Below are positions 16,844 to 26,341 of a stretch of DNA of 64,000 nt, piece by piece. The notes beneath the pieces were generated by a model, which worked only from the letters and a program-made list of their open reading frames with translations, made no database searches and had not been told where the DNA came from. The stretch's first letter is position 1; each line of letters begins with the position of its first letter. The stretch comes from CAYHXN01 sp964373675. Its GTDB lineage: Bacteria; Patescibacteriota; Minisyncoccia; UBA6257; WO2-44-18. Both the position numbers and the translations under genes were made by a program. The stretch covers positions 8,250 through 72,249 of the forward strand of contig CAYJVO010000002.1 of the NCBI GenBank assembly GCA_964373675.1, in the 5' to 3' direction.

Positions 16844-18187
16844 ATGCAATATAAGATTGGCCAAGCGTTCTCCTGATTTGCCATCCAACCATACACAGGC
16901 ATTTTTAGCAATTGCACTATTTCCTTCTCTGCCAATAGAAGGATTGGCTAAATAATATCTTGCCAACTCAACTAATTCCTGCGGACTGCGGGCAATTTTA
17001 AGCGAGCCCTGATTAATAACTGCTTGCTGATGTTCATATTCATAATACCGTCTTAAACTGTCCCAAAAGGGCTTTGGTTTTTCTCCGTCAAGGCCAATTA
17101 GCACGATGGGTTTATTGAAAATCGCGGCGTCCAAAACAATGCTTGAGGGGCTTGTGACTGCCACATCGCTATGGTAGATCAGATCGGCCAGATGTTCATC
17201 ATCGCCGCGGCGTAGTAAGGATTCTTCCAATCGGGCCGCGCTTTTAGGAATGTCAAAAACCATATACGGCGGCGGAGTAAAATCGCTTATTTCCGCTCCT
17301 CCAAAAATCGGAAAGCGCACCACTACCTGTTCTCCAACGCCGGCTAAAATCTTCAATAAATATTTATTAAAAGAAGTGTCGCCGGTCCAAATATCACTCG
17401 GCGGAGTCACAAAAATCAATTTCCGATTCGGATCTAATTTCAGTTTTTCAAAAAATTCTTTGCGAGGCGTTCGTTTTCCTAAAATGTAATGATCGTAGTG
17501 AGGATACCCCACCACTGCTGTCACATCAGCAGGCACACTGTGATATTTAACAGCCCAATCTTTAATCTGATTATTCTGCACCGCTAAGATATCTGGTAAG
17601 GTACGCAGCAATCCCTTAGTTGTCATGGCGTCCCAAGAACGACTCATCGCAATGCTTTTAATACCTTTTCTTCTAGATTCTCTGACTAAATAAGTGTCAC
17701 TGTACTCCTGAACTCGCAAATCCTGAATGTCAGTAGCAAAAACTAACTGCGGCTGGTATTTGGCAAACAGGGCGTCATAGCCGCCAGCCGGTACTAACCA
17801 ATAATCAAGCCAGCGAAAAAATTTTCTGACTAATCCAAAACTGCCCAACCAGCTCAGAAAAGAAGTGAACCAATAGCGCAAATAATTGCGATCTTTCCCT
17901 AACTGCACCAGCTTATGAATTTTTTTGCTGCGATTATGCAGTAAATTCCACGATAAAACGTGAAATAAGAGATTGATTTTAGAGAGAGGACGAAACGGCA
18001 CTTCCTCCACAATTATATTGCCTCCCCCAAACTCTTTTTGAAAAAATTCTCCCTTTTTCTCTGGTACTAAAAGTACAATTCTAAGATTTGGCTGACTTTT
18101 TAACAAAGCAAAGGCGTCGGTCTCCAGTATATTACGGACAACCAGATTGAAAAAACCGGTAAAGAAAATTGTTTTGGGAGGATTCAT
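16829..18187 (-). CDS. GT-B-fold transferase, CDP-glycerol glycerophosphotransferase/capsule-type
   Basis: 452 aa. An N-terminal FFTGFFNLVVRNIL and a C-terminal VTSPSSIVLDAAIFNKPIVLIG block resemble the family of CDP-glycerol and UDP-GlcNAc-2-epimerase-like GT-B proteins used in teichoic acid or capsule assembly. The C-terminus is altered: the final residues come from a MITE end. Without the element the frame would read on to H-E-I-P and stop. It begins with an ATGA overlap with the flippase, so the two are coupled. Precise activity unknown. Confidence 0.65.
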   Translation of the reverse strand: MNPPKTIFFTGFFNLVVRNILETDAFALLKSQPNLRIVLLVPEKKGEFFQKEFGGGNIIVEEVPFRPLSKINLLFHVLSWNLLHNRSKKIHKLVQLGKDRNYLRYWFTSFLSWLGSFGLVRKFFRWLDYWLVPAGGYDALFAKYQPQLVFATDIQDLRVQEYSDTYLVRESRRKGIKSIAMSRSWDAMTTKGLLRTLPDILAVQNNQIKDWAVKYHSVPADVTAVVGYPHYDHYILGKRTPRKEFFEKLKLDPNRKLIFVTPPSDIWTGDTSFNKYLLKILAGVGEQVVVRFPIFGGAEISDFTPPPYMVFDIPKSAARLEESLLRRGDDEHLADLIYHSDVAVTSPSSIVLDAAIFNKPIVLIGLDGEKPKPFWDSLRRYYEYEHQQAVINQGSLKIARSPQELVELARYYLANPSIGREGNSAIAKNACVWLDGKSGERLANLILHPIHN

Positions 18188-19569
18188 TTGCCTATAAATA
18201 ACTTCTTACCGATGCGCCAAAAATTTAATAAAAACTCCTTATCTTTATGCCCAAAAACAAACAGATTTTTAGCTTTAAAACGGAACTCCGGGTATTTTTT
18301 AATCAATTCCGAATAAAAAAAGACAGTGCGCTCCAAATAAGTTGCGGCATAAACTAAGCCGGATCCCACAACCCCAAAAATAGGCAAGAAAATAACAGAC
18401 CCGACGGGAATAACCAGCACCTCGTTGATAAACCGCATCGCCAGCACCCGGTGTTCACGAAGGACGCTAAGCAACATTTTTAGAATTTTATATACGCCAA
18501 ACAAAGGCAAAGCAAAAAGCATAACGCGGAAAATTGGAATCGCGGGCGCGTATTGTGGAAAAACCCATACCACTAAAGGAGGAACGGCTACTACGCCGAT
18601 GATCAAAAAACTAATACCGAGCCAAACAGCGTACTTGGCTGACTGTTTAAAAATGTAGCTTAACTCATCGCGACGATCGGCTTTAAGCGCCACGATAGGC
18701 GCAAGCCCATCCAAAGGCATCAAACCCTCCATAAAGGCTACTAGATTTACGGCCAGCGAGTAAAAAGCGACCGCCTCGGTGTTAATAAAGACTTTTACGA
18801 ACCAAGGCATGGTATTTTTTGTTACTCGGGAAAACGCGTAGCGGAGCATCGCCCATTTGCCGTAAGTCTTCATCAGGGGGCCTATAATGCCCTGAGAATA
18901 AATTTTCACCGAACTGAAAGCGGCGCGATATCTCTTTATAAATGCCGAAAAGAAAAGCACCGTAAACGCCGCCGCTTCTCCGATTACATGGATCGCAATT
19001 ACTTCCACAATGGTAAACTGATACCAGAAAATGGCGGCGATAATTAAAATTAGTTTGGCCGCTTCGCGAACAGCCGGCACGCTCTGATACGAGAAAGAAA
19101 TTACTGATTTTAAAAAAGTAGCGGTGACGCCTTCCAGCGCCCTGATAAGAATTAGGGCGCTCACAATCTTTACAAAAAGGGCAATATCTTGATCGTACCA
19201 ATGCGCAATTATTTCCGAGCCGAAAAATACCGCAACGGTCATCAAGGCCGCAAAACCAACCTTAAAAATTACCAATTCCCCAAAAAGACGCTTTGCCCGA
19301 TCCGGCTGCTCCGTGTTGAAATAACGCCGAATGTCCACCCCCACCACCGAATCAATAAACTGAAAAATATTCACGCTCTGAAGAATAGCAACGAACGAAA
19401 GCAACAGCTGATAAAGGCCAAATTGGAAAATACTTAAGGACTTAATGATAAAAAATGAATTTAATAATCCGGCTGCTGTCGCGGCAGTACCATAAAACCG
19501 TTTCAGTGTTTCACCTTTAAGAAAATAATGCGAAAGCGGCTTTTTTTGATCTTTGGGATTAATAATCAT
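18184..19569 (-). CDS. Polysaccharide flippase, Wzx/MOP-superfamily-like
   Basis: 461 aa with about twelve hydrophobic segments (for example GLLNSFFIIKSLSIFQFGLY, FLIIGVVAVPPLVVWVF). SLSIFQFGLYQLLLSF resembles the first helix of polysaccharide biosynthesis export proteins. It would flip lipid-linked oligosaccharides to the outer face. Overlaps the GT-B gene at its 3' end and abuts the GT4 gene's stop by a single base at its 5' end, so it is central to the operon. Confidence 0.82.
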   Translation of the reverse strand: MIINPKDQKKPLSHYFLKGETLKRFYGTAATAAGLLNSFFIIKSLSIFQFGLYQLLLSFVAILQSVNIFQFIDSVVGVDIRRYFNTEQPDRAKRLFGELVIFKVGFAALMTVAVFFGSEIIAHWYDQDIALFVKIVSALILIRALEGVTATFLKSVISFSYQSVPAVREAAKLILIIAAIFWYQFTIVEVIAIHVIGEAAAFTVLFFSAFIKRYRAAFSSVKIYSQGIIGPLMKTYGKWAMLRYAFSRVTKNTMPWFVKVFINTEAVAFYSLAVNLVAFMEGLMPLDGLAPIVALKADRRDELSYIFKQSAKYAVWLGISFLIIGVVAVPPLVVWVFPQYAPAIPIFRVMLFALPLFGVYKILKMLLSVLREHRVLAMRFINEVLVIPVGSVIFLPIFGVVGSGLVYAATYLERTVFFYSELIKKYPEFRFKAKNLFVFGHKDKEFLLNFWRIGKKLFIGK

Positions 19570-20640
19570 TTATACGAAAACTTTTATTAGTTTTTCTATG
19601 AGGGTGGGTAAATTATGCCTCTCAATGATTAAGGTCCTCAGGCGTTTACCTATTTGTTTACGCTCTTCTTCGTTCAATATTATTAAATTTAAAATTTTAT
19701 GCGCTAAATCAATCGGGTCCTGCGACTTAAACATTAATAAACGATCAAGATCGTGCGGGAAAATTTCTTTAAACGTCTCATTAGTTACTAATACCGGCAA
19801 TTCGCAAGCCATCGCCTCTAAAGTAGTCTTATCAAAACTGCCAGTGCGCGTCAGGTTTACAAAAAGGTCGTGTTCATTGTAGATAATAACAGTCTGATAA
19901 TTGGGGACCTTCGGACGAAATTCCACTAATGCCGGGAGATTCAATTCTTGTATTAAATTTTTAATTTTTTCATAATATTCTTTTTCATCCGGTTTGCCCG
20001 GCGTCGGCTCGCCAACGATCGTCAAACTAACATCTGACTTTGACTGTTGAATTATTGCCAGAGCGCGCAATAAAGTCTCTAAATCCTTTACCGGCGCAAT
20101 CCTCCCTAAAAAAAGAACTTTGAACTTTGAACTTTGAACTTTGAACTTGAGCGGCTCAAACCGCTCTGTGTCTATTCCCTGCTGCAAAATCGTTAATTTT
20201 TTACTTCTCAGCGGATAAGCCAGCCGAGTTGAGGTAACGATTTGATCTGCGAGCCAAGCGGCAAGCCGTAGTTTTAAATTAGCAAGATAATGCGCATACC
20301 ACAGAATTATTTTTTTACCCCACAACTTCCAGAAAACTCCGCCTAAAATAATATATTCTGGATTCATATGCACAAAAACAGCGTCGTAATCATTCCTCAA
20401 TCGCCAAATATATTTATAAAATCTCAAAATATAAATTAACCGTCGCATCCAATTCCTAATTCCTTCTTTACCCAACGAATACACCTTTACACTCTCCGGT
20501 AATTCCGCTCGGCCACGATAAAGACAAATCACCGAGATTTGTTTAACTCGCTGTGCCAATTCCTCAATCCAACGGTGATAGATGCCTAAAACATCATCAT
20601 CTTTGTCTACTTTTTGGGTGATGAATAACAATCTTGCCAT
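19570..20640 (-). CDS. GT4-family glycosyltransferase
   Basis: 356 aa. The C-terminal Rossmann half has FLGRIAPVKDLETLL, TIVGEPTPGK, and TRTGSFDKTTLEAMACELPV with the E-x7-E motif region. Between the two domains the peptide FKVQSSKFKV is coded by five tandem ACTTTGA words at 20115-20150, an insertion in the interdomain linker. Starts at ATG 20640 inside the upstream GT gene (34-bp overlap). Sugar donor unknown. Confidence 0.87.
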   Translation of the reverse strand: MARLLFITQKVDKDDDVLGIYHRWIEELAQRVKQISVICLYRGRAELPESVKVYSLGKEGIRNWMRRLIYILRFYKYIWRLRNDYDAVFVHMNPEYIILGGVFWKLWGKKIILWYAHYLANLKLRLAAWLADQIVTSTRLAYPLRSKKLTILQQGIDTERFEPLKFKVQSSKFKVLFLGRIAPVKDLETLLRALAIIQQSKSDVSLTIVGEPTPGKPDEKEYYEKIKNLIQELNLPALVEFRPKVPNYQTVIIYNEHDLFVNLTRTGSFDKTTLEAMACELPVLVTNETFKEIFPHDLDRLLMFKSQDPIDLAHKILNLIILNEEERKQIGKRLRTLIIERHNLPTLIEKLIKVFV

Positions 20641-21779
20641 GATTTTTTAATTGCATCTAAATACTGCTGCTTAGTTGGCCAATTTTTTAAAAGGTTATTC
20701 TGCCCATCAATAACTCTCCTTCGTTCCGCGGGATTGGCTATTAACTCTTCTAAAACCTCGATGAGCCGCTTTTTGTCGCCTACCGGCACCACTCGGCCAA
20801 TAGCCGCACCGACATCGGTCATAACCACCGGCAGACCGGCCGCCGCCGCCTCAACCGCCGCCAGACCGTAACCTTCGTAGTTGGAGGTCAATAAAAATAA
20901 ATCCGCGGTCTTGTAATAAGAAATCAGATCATCCGTCCAGGGCTCAATAATTGCGTTATTTTGCAATTTTAAATTTTCAATTTTAAATTTTAAATTTTGG
21001 CGTTCCGGACCATCGCCAACGATCAATAACAAAGGATTTCCGACGCTTGATGCCTGACGCTTGACGCGATTAAACGCCTCGATTGCTAATCCGATATTTT
21101 TCTCTCGCGACAATCGAGAGGCCACGAGAATAATAAAATTGTGGCTCGGATATTTTCTGTGAAGATCGATCTTGATTGGAGATTTTTTTATTTTTTTAAC
21201 GTCAACAAAAATTGGCCGCACTTCAATTTTGGACTCGGGATAATCAATTTGCGAAATAACGGATTTTTTAATCCGATCACTAACTACCCGCAGGCGGTCG
21301 GCCTTTTTAATTAAAAACTTCGCCAGCAAAACCCGGATTTTATTCTTTAATGACTCCTTCGCGAAATACGGGCTTAAAAAATCCGTATGCGCTTGAAGCT
21401 CTAACGGAATTTTGAATTTCTTTTTCAGAGGATAGCCCACTAAGCCGGTCTCAAAAGGATCCTGCGCCGTTACTAGATAATCCGAATGCTTCAAGCTTTT
21501 ATCCGAATTATCCGAACTCAAAATATATTTGGCGATTTTGTAGGCATCCCAAAAATAAAAAGGCTTGAGGCGCGTATTGGTGGAATAAATCCAAGCGTTC
21601 GCAGTTATTGCTTTTTTGTTCGGGGCATTCGGATAGCGGTTCGTATTATTCGGATTATCTTTTGTGTAAACTATGATGTGCAGCTCCTCGACAAGTTGAG
21701 CGTACTCAATCATCCTCTGCCGAACAGCCGAGTTTTCTTTAAAAATATTTGAATCTGCTGATAACATTAAAAGCCGCAT
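20607..21779 (-). CDS. GT4-family glycosyltransferase
   Basis: 390 aa. Motifs VASRLSREKNIGLA, LIVGDGPERQ and SNYEGYGLAAVEAAAAGLPVV place it in GT4. At least four word-repeat insertions are visible: NPNNTNRYPNAPNK, SSDNSDKSLKHSD, VKRQASSVGN and LKFKIENLKLQ, all in predicted loops. The gene is the first of the run that ends at 12732. ATG at 21779. Role: chain extension of the surface glycan. Confidence 0.87.
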   Translation of the reverse strand: MRLLMLSADSNIFKENSAVRQRMIEYAQLVEELHIIVYTKDNPNNTNRYPNAPNKKAITANAWIYSTNTRLKPFYFWDAYKIAKYILSSDNSDKSLKHSDYLVTAQDPFETGLVGYPLKKKFKIPLELQAHTDFLSPYFAKESLKNKIRVLLAKFLIKKADRLRVVSDRIKKSVISQIDYPESKIEVRPIFVDVKKIKKSPIKIDLHRKYPSHNFIILVASRLSREKNIGLAIEAFNRVKRQASSVGNPLLLIVGDGPERQNLKFKIENLKLQNNAIIEPWTDDLISYYKTADLFLLTSNYEGYGLAAVEAAAAGLPVVMTDVGAAIGRVVPVGDKKRLIEVLEELIANPAERRRVIDGQNNLLKNWPTKQQYLDAIKKSWQDCYSSPKK

Positions 21780-21785
21780 ATTTAA

Positions 21786-21807
21786 AAGCCTAGCAATTGC
21801 TAGGCTT
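21786..21807 (-). terminator. Palindromic terminator after the chimeric gene
   Basis: 22-bp perfect palindrome with arms AAGCCTAGCAA, followed by TTAAAT on the minus strand, 25 bp past the stop at 21832. Confidence 0.7.
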
Positions 21808-21831
21808 AATTGATTCTAGCCTATTTTAAGA

Positions 21832-22932
21832 CTATTTCACAATCTTAACAGAATCTTTACCTTCGAAAGAAAGATTATTCAACGTTTTTCCCTTAACAAT
21901 ACCTTCTGTATCTCCGGGCCGCAAATTAGTTCTCCGTGTATCAAAGTGGCAAATCAAATCCAAAAAGCCATCATTATTTATATCCTCTCCATTTTTATTA
22001 CAAAACACCAAGCTTTTTTCTTCACCTGTTTTACCAAACGTTAAGGAAATTGTATCCACAACACGAGGTGCATCAAAATTACCATCCGATAATAGAGCTA
22101 TGGGAATCATACCATGGCTTTTACTATTAATTGCATTAGGATCGCTACCGGGTTTGATGTCTATATTAATTTGCTTTATAAGCGGATCACCTAAAAATCT
22201 AAAAGCTAAGTCGTTAAGAGCTCCAATAAACTGCCATTGCCCTTGTTTAAAATACATTAAATGGCCGTTTGGATAAATGTCTATGAAATCCGGGGGGTCC
22301 CAGGCACGAATCAAAGTGTTGTCACTCTCAATCACCATGGCGTAGGGAACATTTGCCGCCAGAACAAGGGGGGCTGTGGTAATATCTAGTACTGTAACAA
22401 ATGAAGTAAGATCGCACGGGACGCCAGAAATTGTATATGAAGCCAGCGAAGCGCCGAAAGGAAAATCTGGGAAAGTGCTGATGGTGTCAATCTGATAAAA
22501 ATGGATGTTGAATAAAGAACCGCAAACGGGCATTTGAATCTTCGACACCCGGCCTCCTTTTTTACCCTTAACGCCTTTAAATTTAACATCAACATCTTTT
22601 GGTTCGGGCATCCCTTCCCAAGAATCAAAAAGCCAAATATCTCTATTTCTGGCGACCCTTGCTATAATCCCAGCGCTTCCTCCATTCCAAACACCACACT
22701 CCACAAAACTGCCCTCAATACCATTCTTTTCTAGATTAAGAGCTTGCTCGTAGAGATTAGAAAGTCTTCGATAAGAGAGCAATGTATACGGTTTAACTTT
22801 TAAAATAAGTATTATTTTTTTGAGCTGGAATAAGTCACTGGGCTTAATTCCAGCAAAAAATTTTCTTGTGGCTTTTATCTTCAGATACAGCCATTGAGTC
22901 AAAGCATTGCTTTTTAATAATTTTTTGATCAT
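21832..22932 (-). CDS. Chimera: truncated TylF-type methyltransferase fused to an exported calcium/dockerin-like domain
   Basis: 366 aa. Residues 1 to about 125 look like the N-terminal half of a TylF/MycF methyltransferase (GSFVECGVWNGGSAGIIA, IWLFDSWEGMPEPKD), with the metal site missing. From about residue 130 the protein switches to a beta-rich, secreted-type region and ends in NIDIKPGSDPNAINSKSHG...NKNGEDINNDGFLDL...GDTEG, a module typical of exported proteins with an EF-hand-like D-x-N-x-D-G loop. No signal peptide precedes it, so the C-part would be stranded in the cytoplasm. Likely a recombination product or degenerating gene. Confidence 0.72.
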   Translation of the reverse strand: MIKKLLKSNALTQWLYLKIKATRKFFAGIKPSDLFQLKKIILILKVKPYTLLSYRRLSNLYEQALNLEKNGIEGSFVECGVWNGGSAGIIARVARNRDIWLFDSWEGMPEPKDVDVKFKGVKGKKGGRVSKIQMPVCGSLFNIHFYQIDTISTFPDFPFGASLASYTISGVPCDLTSFVTVLDITTAPLVLAANVPYAMVIESDNTLIRAWDPPDFIDIYPNGHLMYFKQGQWQFIGALNDLAFRFLGDPLIKQINIDIKPGSDPNAINSKSHGMIPIALLSDGNFDAPRVVDTISLTFGKTGEEKSLVFCNKNGEDINNDGFLDLICHFDTRRTNLRPGDTEGIVKGKTLNNLSFEGKDSVKIVK

Positions 22933-22941
22933 AGACTTTTT

Positions 22942-22969
22942 ATTATACAGTTTAAGGTTTTTTTCTCAA
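22942..22969 (-). promoter_or_regulatory. Promoter of the chimeric gene
   Basis: Minus-strand TTGAGA, 16-bp spacer, TATAAT. The ATG begins 10 bases after the -10, giving an almost leaderless mRNA. Confidence 0.65.
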
Positions 22970-22983
22970 CTTGTTGTTGCCTT

Positions 22984-25260
22984 TCAATAATTGAGTGTGT
23001 TTAAAATTTCTACTAGCTTTGTCATACAATTTCCTATTGAAAATTGTTTGGCCTTTTCTTTGGCATTTCTTACTATCTTTTCTCTAAAATTCTTATCACT
23101 GCCAATTTTTCTAATAGCGGCCAGAATTTGTTCTTTGCGGTTGGGCTCAACCAAAATCCCTTCTTTGCCGTCATCAATGATTTCGGCTAAATTGCCGATC
23201 TTGGTAGTTATAACCGGCAGGCCGGCATTCATTGCTTCCACCACCTGAAATGAAAAACTCTCAAAAGAAGTATTTAAGACAAAAACCGTCACGCTATGCA
23301 ATAATTCCAATAATTTTTCTCGTGGAACGGCATCCAAGAAATCAACTTTATTTTTGACACCTGACACCTGACACTTGACACCGAGCGCTTCACGCTCTGG
23401 CCCGTCTCCCACAATCACCAATTTCCAGTCCGGCAAATCCCGCATTAAGTCAATCAAAACATCGAACCCCTTCCACGGCACCAGACGGCCAGCCGATAGA
23501 ATGGTTTTGAGTTGATGAGTTGATGAGTTGATGAGTTTTTTGGATGGCGGATTATCTAGCTGTATGCCGTTGTAGATGACTTTCACTTTTTCCGGATTTT
23601 TTATCCAGCCGCCGACTAGTTTTTGGAAGTACTGGCTGGGAGTGATAATTATCTTGGCCTGATTGGCAACAAACTTTTGCACGCTGCGCAATAATTCTGT
23701 TCGCAATCCATATCTTTTTTGCTGAAACTCATCAATAGAATCTTTAACCCCAAAACGCTGGGCCGCCTGCTCCCAAGCATAATCGCCGGCAACTCTCATA
23801 ATAAAGGGCTTTCTCAAAACCTTGGCTGCCAGCATTGCCGGCAATCCTACGCTGACTGGATCCTGCGAATAAACAATGTCATTCCTCCGCGCCCTTAACA
23901 GACATTTGAAAAAATAAATCAAATGGCGAATGCCAATCGGCCAGCGCCTGACAACCCGAAAGGGCAGAACCGCGATGCTCATTCCGTGCTTCGGCAATTC
24001 TTTTTCCAAAAGAGCGGTGTAAGTTGCCGGACCGCCGATCTCCGGAGGATAAATTCCGGTAGCTACTAAAAGTCGTGTAATTGGTAATTTGTAATTGGTA
24101 ATTAGAGCTTGGAAAATATTTTTAATTTTTGATGCAATTTTGTCCCAGGAATAATTTTCTAAAACTAGCTTTCTTCCATTTTCAGCTATTTTGTTTCTTA
24201 GAATATCATTTTCCATCAAACCTTTTATCTTTCCAGCCACATCCTTAAAGTCATCAACTTGACAAAAAAGGCCCGTCTCGCCATCCTTTAAGAAATCAGA
24301 AATTCCCCCAACTGGAGTTCCGATAATTGGCAAGCCGGCCGCCATGGCTTCCAAAAAAGAATTGCCTAATCCTTCGGAACGAGATGGTCTTACAAAAATA
24401 TCTGCCCCAGCCAAATAATTCGGTATCTTGTCCGGATCAACGTGGCCCAGAAACTCAATTTTGTCGGCTACTCCTAAATCCGAGGCTAGCTTTTTTAACT
24501 TTTCTTCATCTGGTCCAGAACCTAAAACCTGACACCTGATACTTGACACCTGATACTTCTTTAATTCTGCTACAGTTCGAATTAACGTATCAATGCCATT
24601 TTTATGAACTAACCGCGAAGTTGTTATAAGGGTATAGGGTTTAGCGTTTAGGGTTTTAGATTTTTCACTATACGCCATACGCTTAACGCTAAACGCTTCA
24701 ACATTCACGCCATTCGGCACTACTTCAATCGGACACCTGGCTCCGTGCCGTCGCGCAAAATCCATCAGATAATTGCTGATTACTTGAATATAATCGGCCT
24801 TTTTGAATAAAAACCGCCACAAAGGATAAAAAATCCCCACCCGCCTCAAAATATGCGATTCGCTATCCCCCTCCTGCAGCGTAAGAAGAAGCGGGATGGA
24901 CGGATGCCGCAACTTGAAAAAAAGCGCGGCCATGCCGCCATAAGAAGCCATTATTGCCCAAATTAACTTAAAGGACTTTTTTTTGTGTTCTTGCTCTGCC
25001 GTTCGCCAAGCGCGAAAAGCGTACAAAATTTTTTTAAAAAAGTGGCCGTAATAATCGTGCTGGTTGAGGCCGCCGCTCCCGATCCTAATTACCTCAACAT
25101 TGCTTATCTTTTCCCGCGAAAGCCAATGCCGGTCAAATTTGTAGGTAAAACAAAAAAAATTATCATCCGGCAGCCGATCAGTAATTTCTTTAACTGCCAC
25201 TTCCGCGCCTCCCACGAAAGGAAAATAAGCGGTGCTGAAAATAACGATTTTAGGACTCAT
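22984..25260 (-). CDS. Fusion of two GT4-family glycosyltransferases
   Basis: 758 aa from ATG 25260. Domain 1 (about 1-375): FSTAYFPFVGGAEVAVKEI, TTSRLVHKNGIDTL, RPSRSEGLGNSFLEAMAAGLPI. Domain 2 (about 385-758): TGIYPPEIGGPATYTALLEK, SAGRLVPWKGFDVL, TSFESFSFQVVEAMNAGLPVI. Both are complete with E-x7-E motifs. The junction ITNYKLPIT is encoded by word repeats of AATTGGTAATTTGT (24070-24105), suggesting that a repeat-filled intergenic space became coding. Three further word insertions (KYQVSSIRCQV, SVKRMAYSEKSKTLNAKPY, LINSSTHQLK) lie in loops. A longer TTG start is unlikely. Overlaps the upstream GT by 11 bp. Confidence 0.85.
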   Translation of the reverse strand: MSPKIVIFSTAYFPFVGGAEVAVKEITDRLPDDNFFCFTYKFDRHWLSREKISNVEVIRIGSGGLNQHDYYGHFFKKILYAFRAWRTAEQEHKKKSFKLIWAIMASYGGMAALFFKLRHPSIPLLLTLQEGDSESHILRRVGIFYPLWRFLFKKADYIQVISNYLMDFARRHGARCPIEVVPNGVNVEAFSVKRMAYSEKSKTLNAKPYTLITTSRLVHKNGIDTLIRTVAELKKYQVSSIRCQVLGSGPDEEKLKKLASDLGVADKIEFLGHVDPDKIPNYLAGADIFVRPSRSEGLGNSFLEAMAAGLPIIGTPVGGISDFLKDGETGLFCQVDDFKDVAGKIKGLMENDILRNKIAENGRKLVLENYSWDKIASKIKNIFQALITNYKLPITRLLVATGIYPPEIGGPATYTALLEKELPKHGMSIAVLPFRVVRRWPIGIRHLIYFFKCLLRARRNDIVYSQDPVSVGLPAMLAAKVLRKPFIMRVAGDYAWEQAAQRFGVKDSIDEFQQKRYGLRTELLRSVQKFVANQAKIIITPSQYFQKLVGGWIKNPEKVKVIYNGIQLDNPPSKKLINSSTHQLKTILSAGRLVPWKGFDVLIDLMRDLPDWKLVIVGDGPEREALGVKCQVSGVKNKVDFLDAVPREKLLELLHSVTVFVLNTSFESFSFQVVEAMNAGLPVITTKIGNLAEIIDDGKEGILVEPNRKEQILAAIRKIGSDKNFREKIVRNAKEKAKQFSIGNCMTKLVEILNTLNY

Positions 25261-26341
25261 AAATCTTTTCTGTTTCTTCAACCATGTTATCCAAATTCAG
25301 TTTCGTTTTTCTAAAATTACTTGCTTCCAGCGAAAATTTTTGAGCTTCTTTTGGATTGTCTAAAAGAAATTTAATCGCCCTCGCCAGTTCCGCCGGTTCT
25401 CTCGGCGGCATCACCAAACCGCGTCCGCTTATAATTTCCGTCATGCCGCCGATTCTGGTAACAACTATCGGCAGCTGAGCCGCCATTGCTTCAATCATTG
25501 TATAAGGCAGACCTTCCTTTATTGAAGAAAGCACAAAAACATCAAAAGCTTTTAAATAGTGTGCGGCCGGAGCAATGTCTTGAATAATAAAGACCCGATT
25601 GTCCAATCCTAACTTTTTGATTTTTGATTCCAGATTTTTTCTTTGATACCCAGAACCCAAAATAATAAAATGCGTCTCGGGTACCAAGGCGGCCGTCTCA
25701 ACTAGAGTGCGGTAATCCTTTTCCGCAACCAAACGGCCAATTGACCCTATCCAGACTGCTTCGGCGTCTAGTAATTTGCCGCTAATGGTTTTAATTGCTT
25801 TGCGGGCATCTTTTTTGCTCAAAAAAGAAAGTTCGGAAATCCCATTATGAATGGTCGTTAGCTTTTCCGGCGGAGCGATACGGCATTTCATTGCCAACTG
25901 ACGGTCATATTCGGAAACATTAATGATTTTGTCCTGAAATAGAGCGGCTAATTTGTGAAGTAAAATATAAAACCGGCGGCGCCAAAAGCTAAAATCGTTA
26001 TCAGGATTAAACACCCAGCCGTGAGCGGTAAAAATTACTCTTGGCACCCCAGCTAATTTGGCGGCGATTGCTCCGATAACTCCGGCTTTGGAACTGTTTA
26101 AATGAATGATTTCCGGTTTTTCCTTACGAAGTTTAAAGATAAGTTCCAACAAAGCCGCAATGTCATTAACAAAAAGCAAATGCGGCCAAAAAACGTTGGA
26201 CAAGAATCGGACTCCGCCTTTTCCACCGGTAAGAATCTTAATTTCAAACTTTTTCGGATCCAAGCTCTCAACAAGATCCTTTACATACTTTTGAGCTCCG
26301 CCAACATCGTCTTTGGTAATGACGAATAATATTTTAGTCAT
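25250..26341 (-). CDS. GT4-family glycosyltransferase
   Basis: 363 aa. ITKDDVGGAQKYVKDLVESL at the N-terminus, GSIGRLVAEKDYRTLVE, ILGSGYQRKNLE, SSIKEGLPYTMIEAMAAQLPIVV. This resembles capsular and EPS GT4 enzymes. Unlike its neighbours it has no clear word-repeat insertion. ATG at 26341 overlaps the TPR gene stop by 8 bp. Confidence 0.88.
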   Translation of the reverse strand: MTKILFVITKDDVGGAQKYVKDLVESLDPKKFEIKILTGGKGGVRFLSNVFWPHLLFVNDIAALLELIFKLRKEKPEIIHLNSSKAGVIGAIAAKLAGVPRVIFTAHGWVFNPDNDFSFWRRRFYILLHKLAALFQDKIINVSEYDRQLAMKCRIAPPEKLTTIHNGISELSFLSKKDARKAIKTISGKLLDAEAVWIGSIGRLVAEKDYRTLVETAALVPETHFIILGSGYQRKNLESKIKKLGLDNRVFIIQDIAPAAHYLKAFDVFVLSSIKEGLPYTMIEAMAAQLPIVVTRIGGMTEIISGRGLVMPPREPAELARAIKFLLDNPKEAQKFSLEASNFRKTKLNLDNMVEETEKIYES

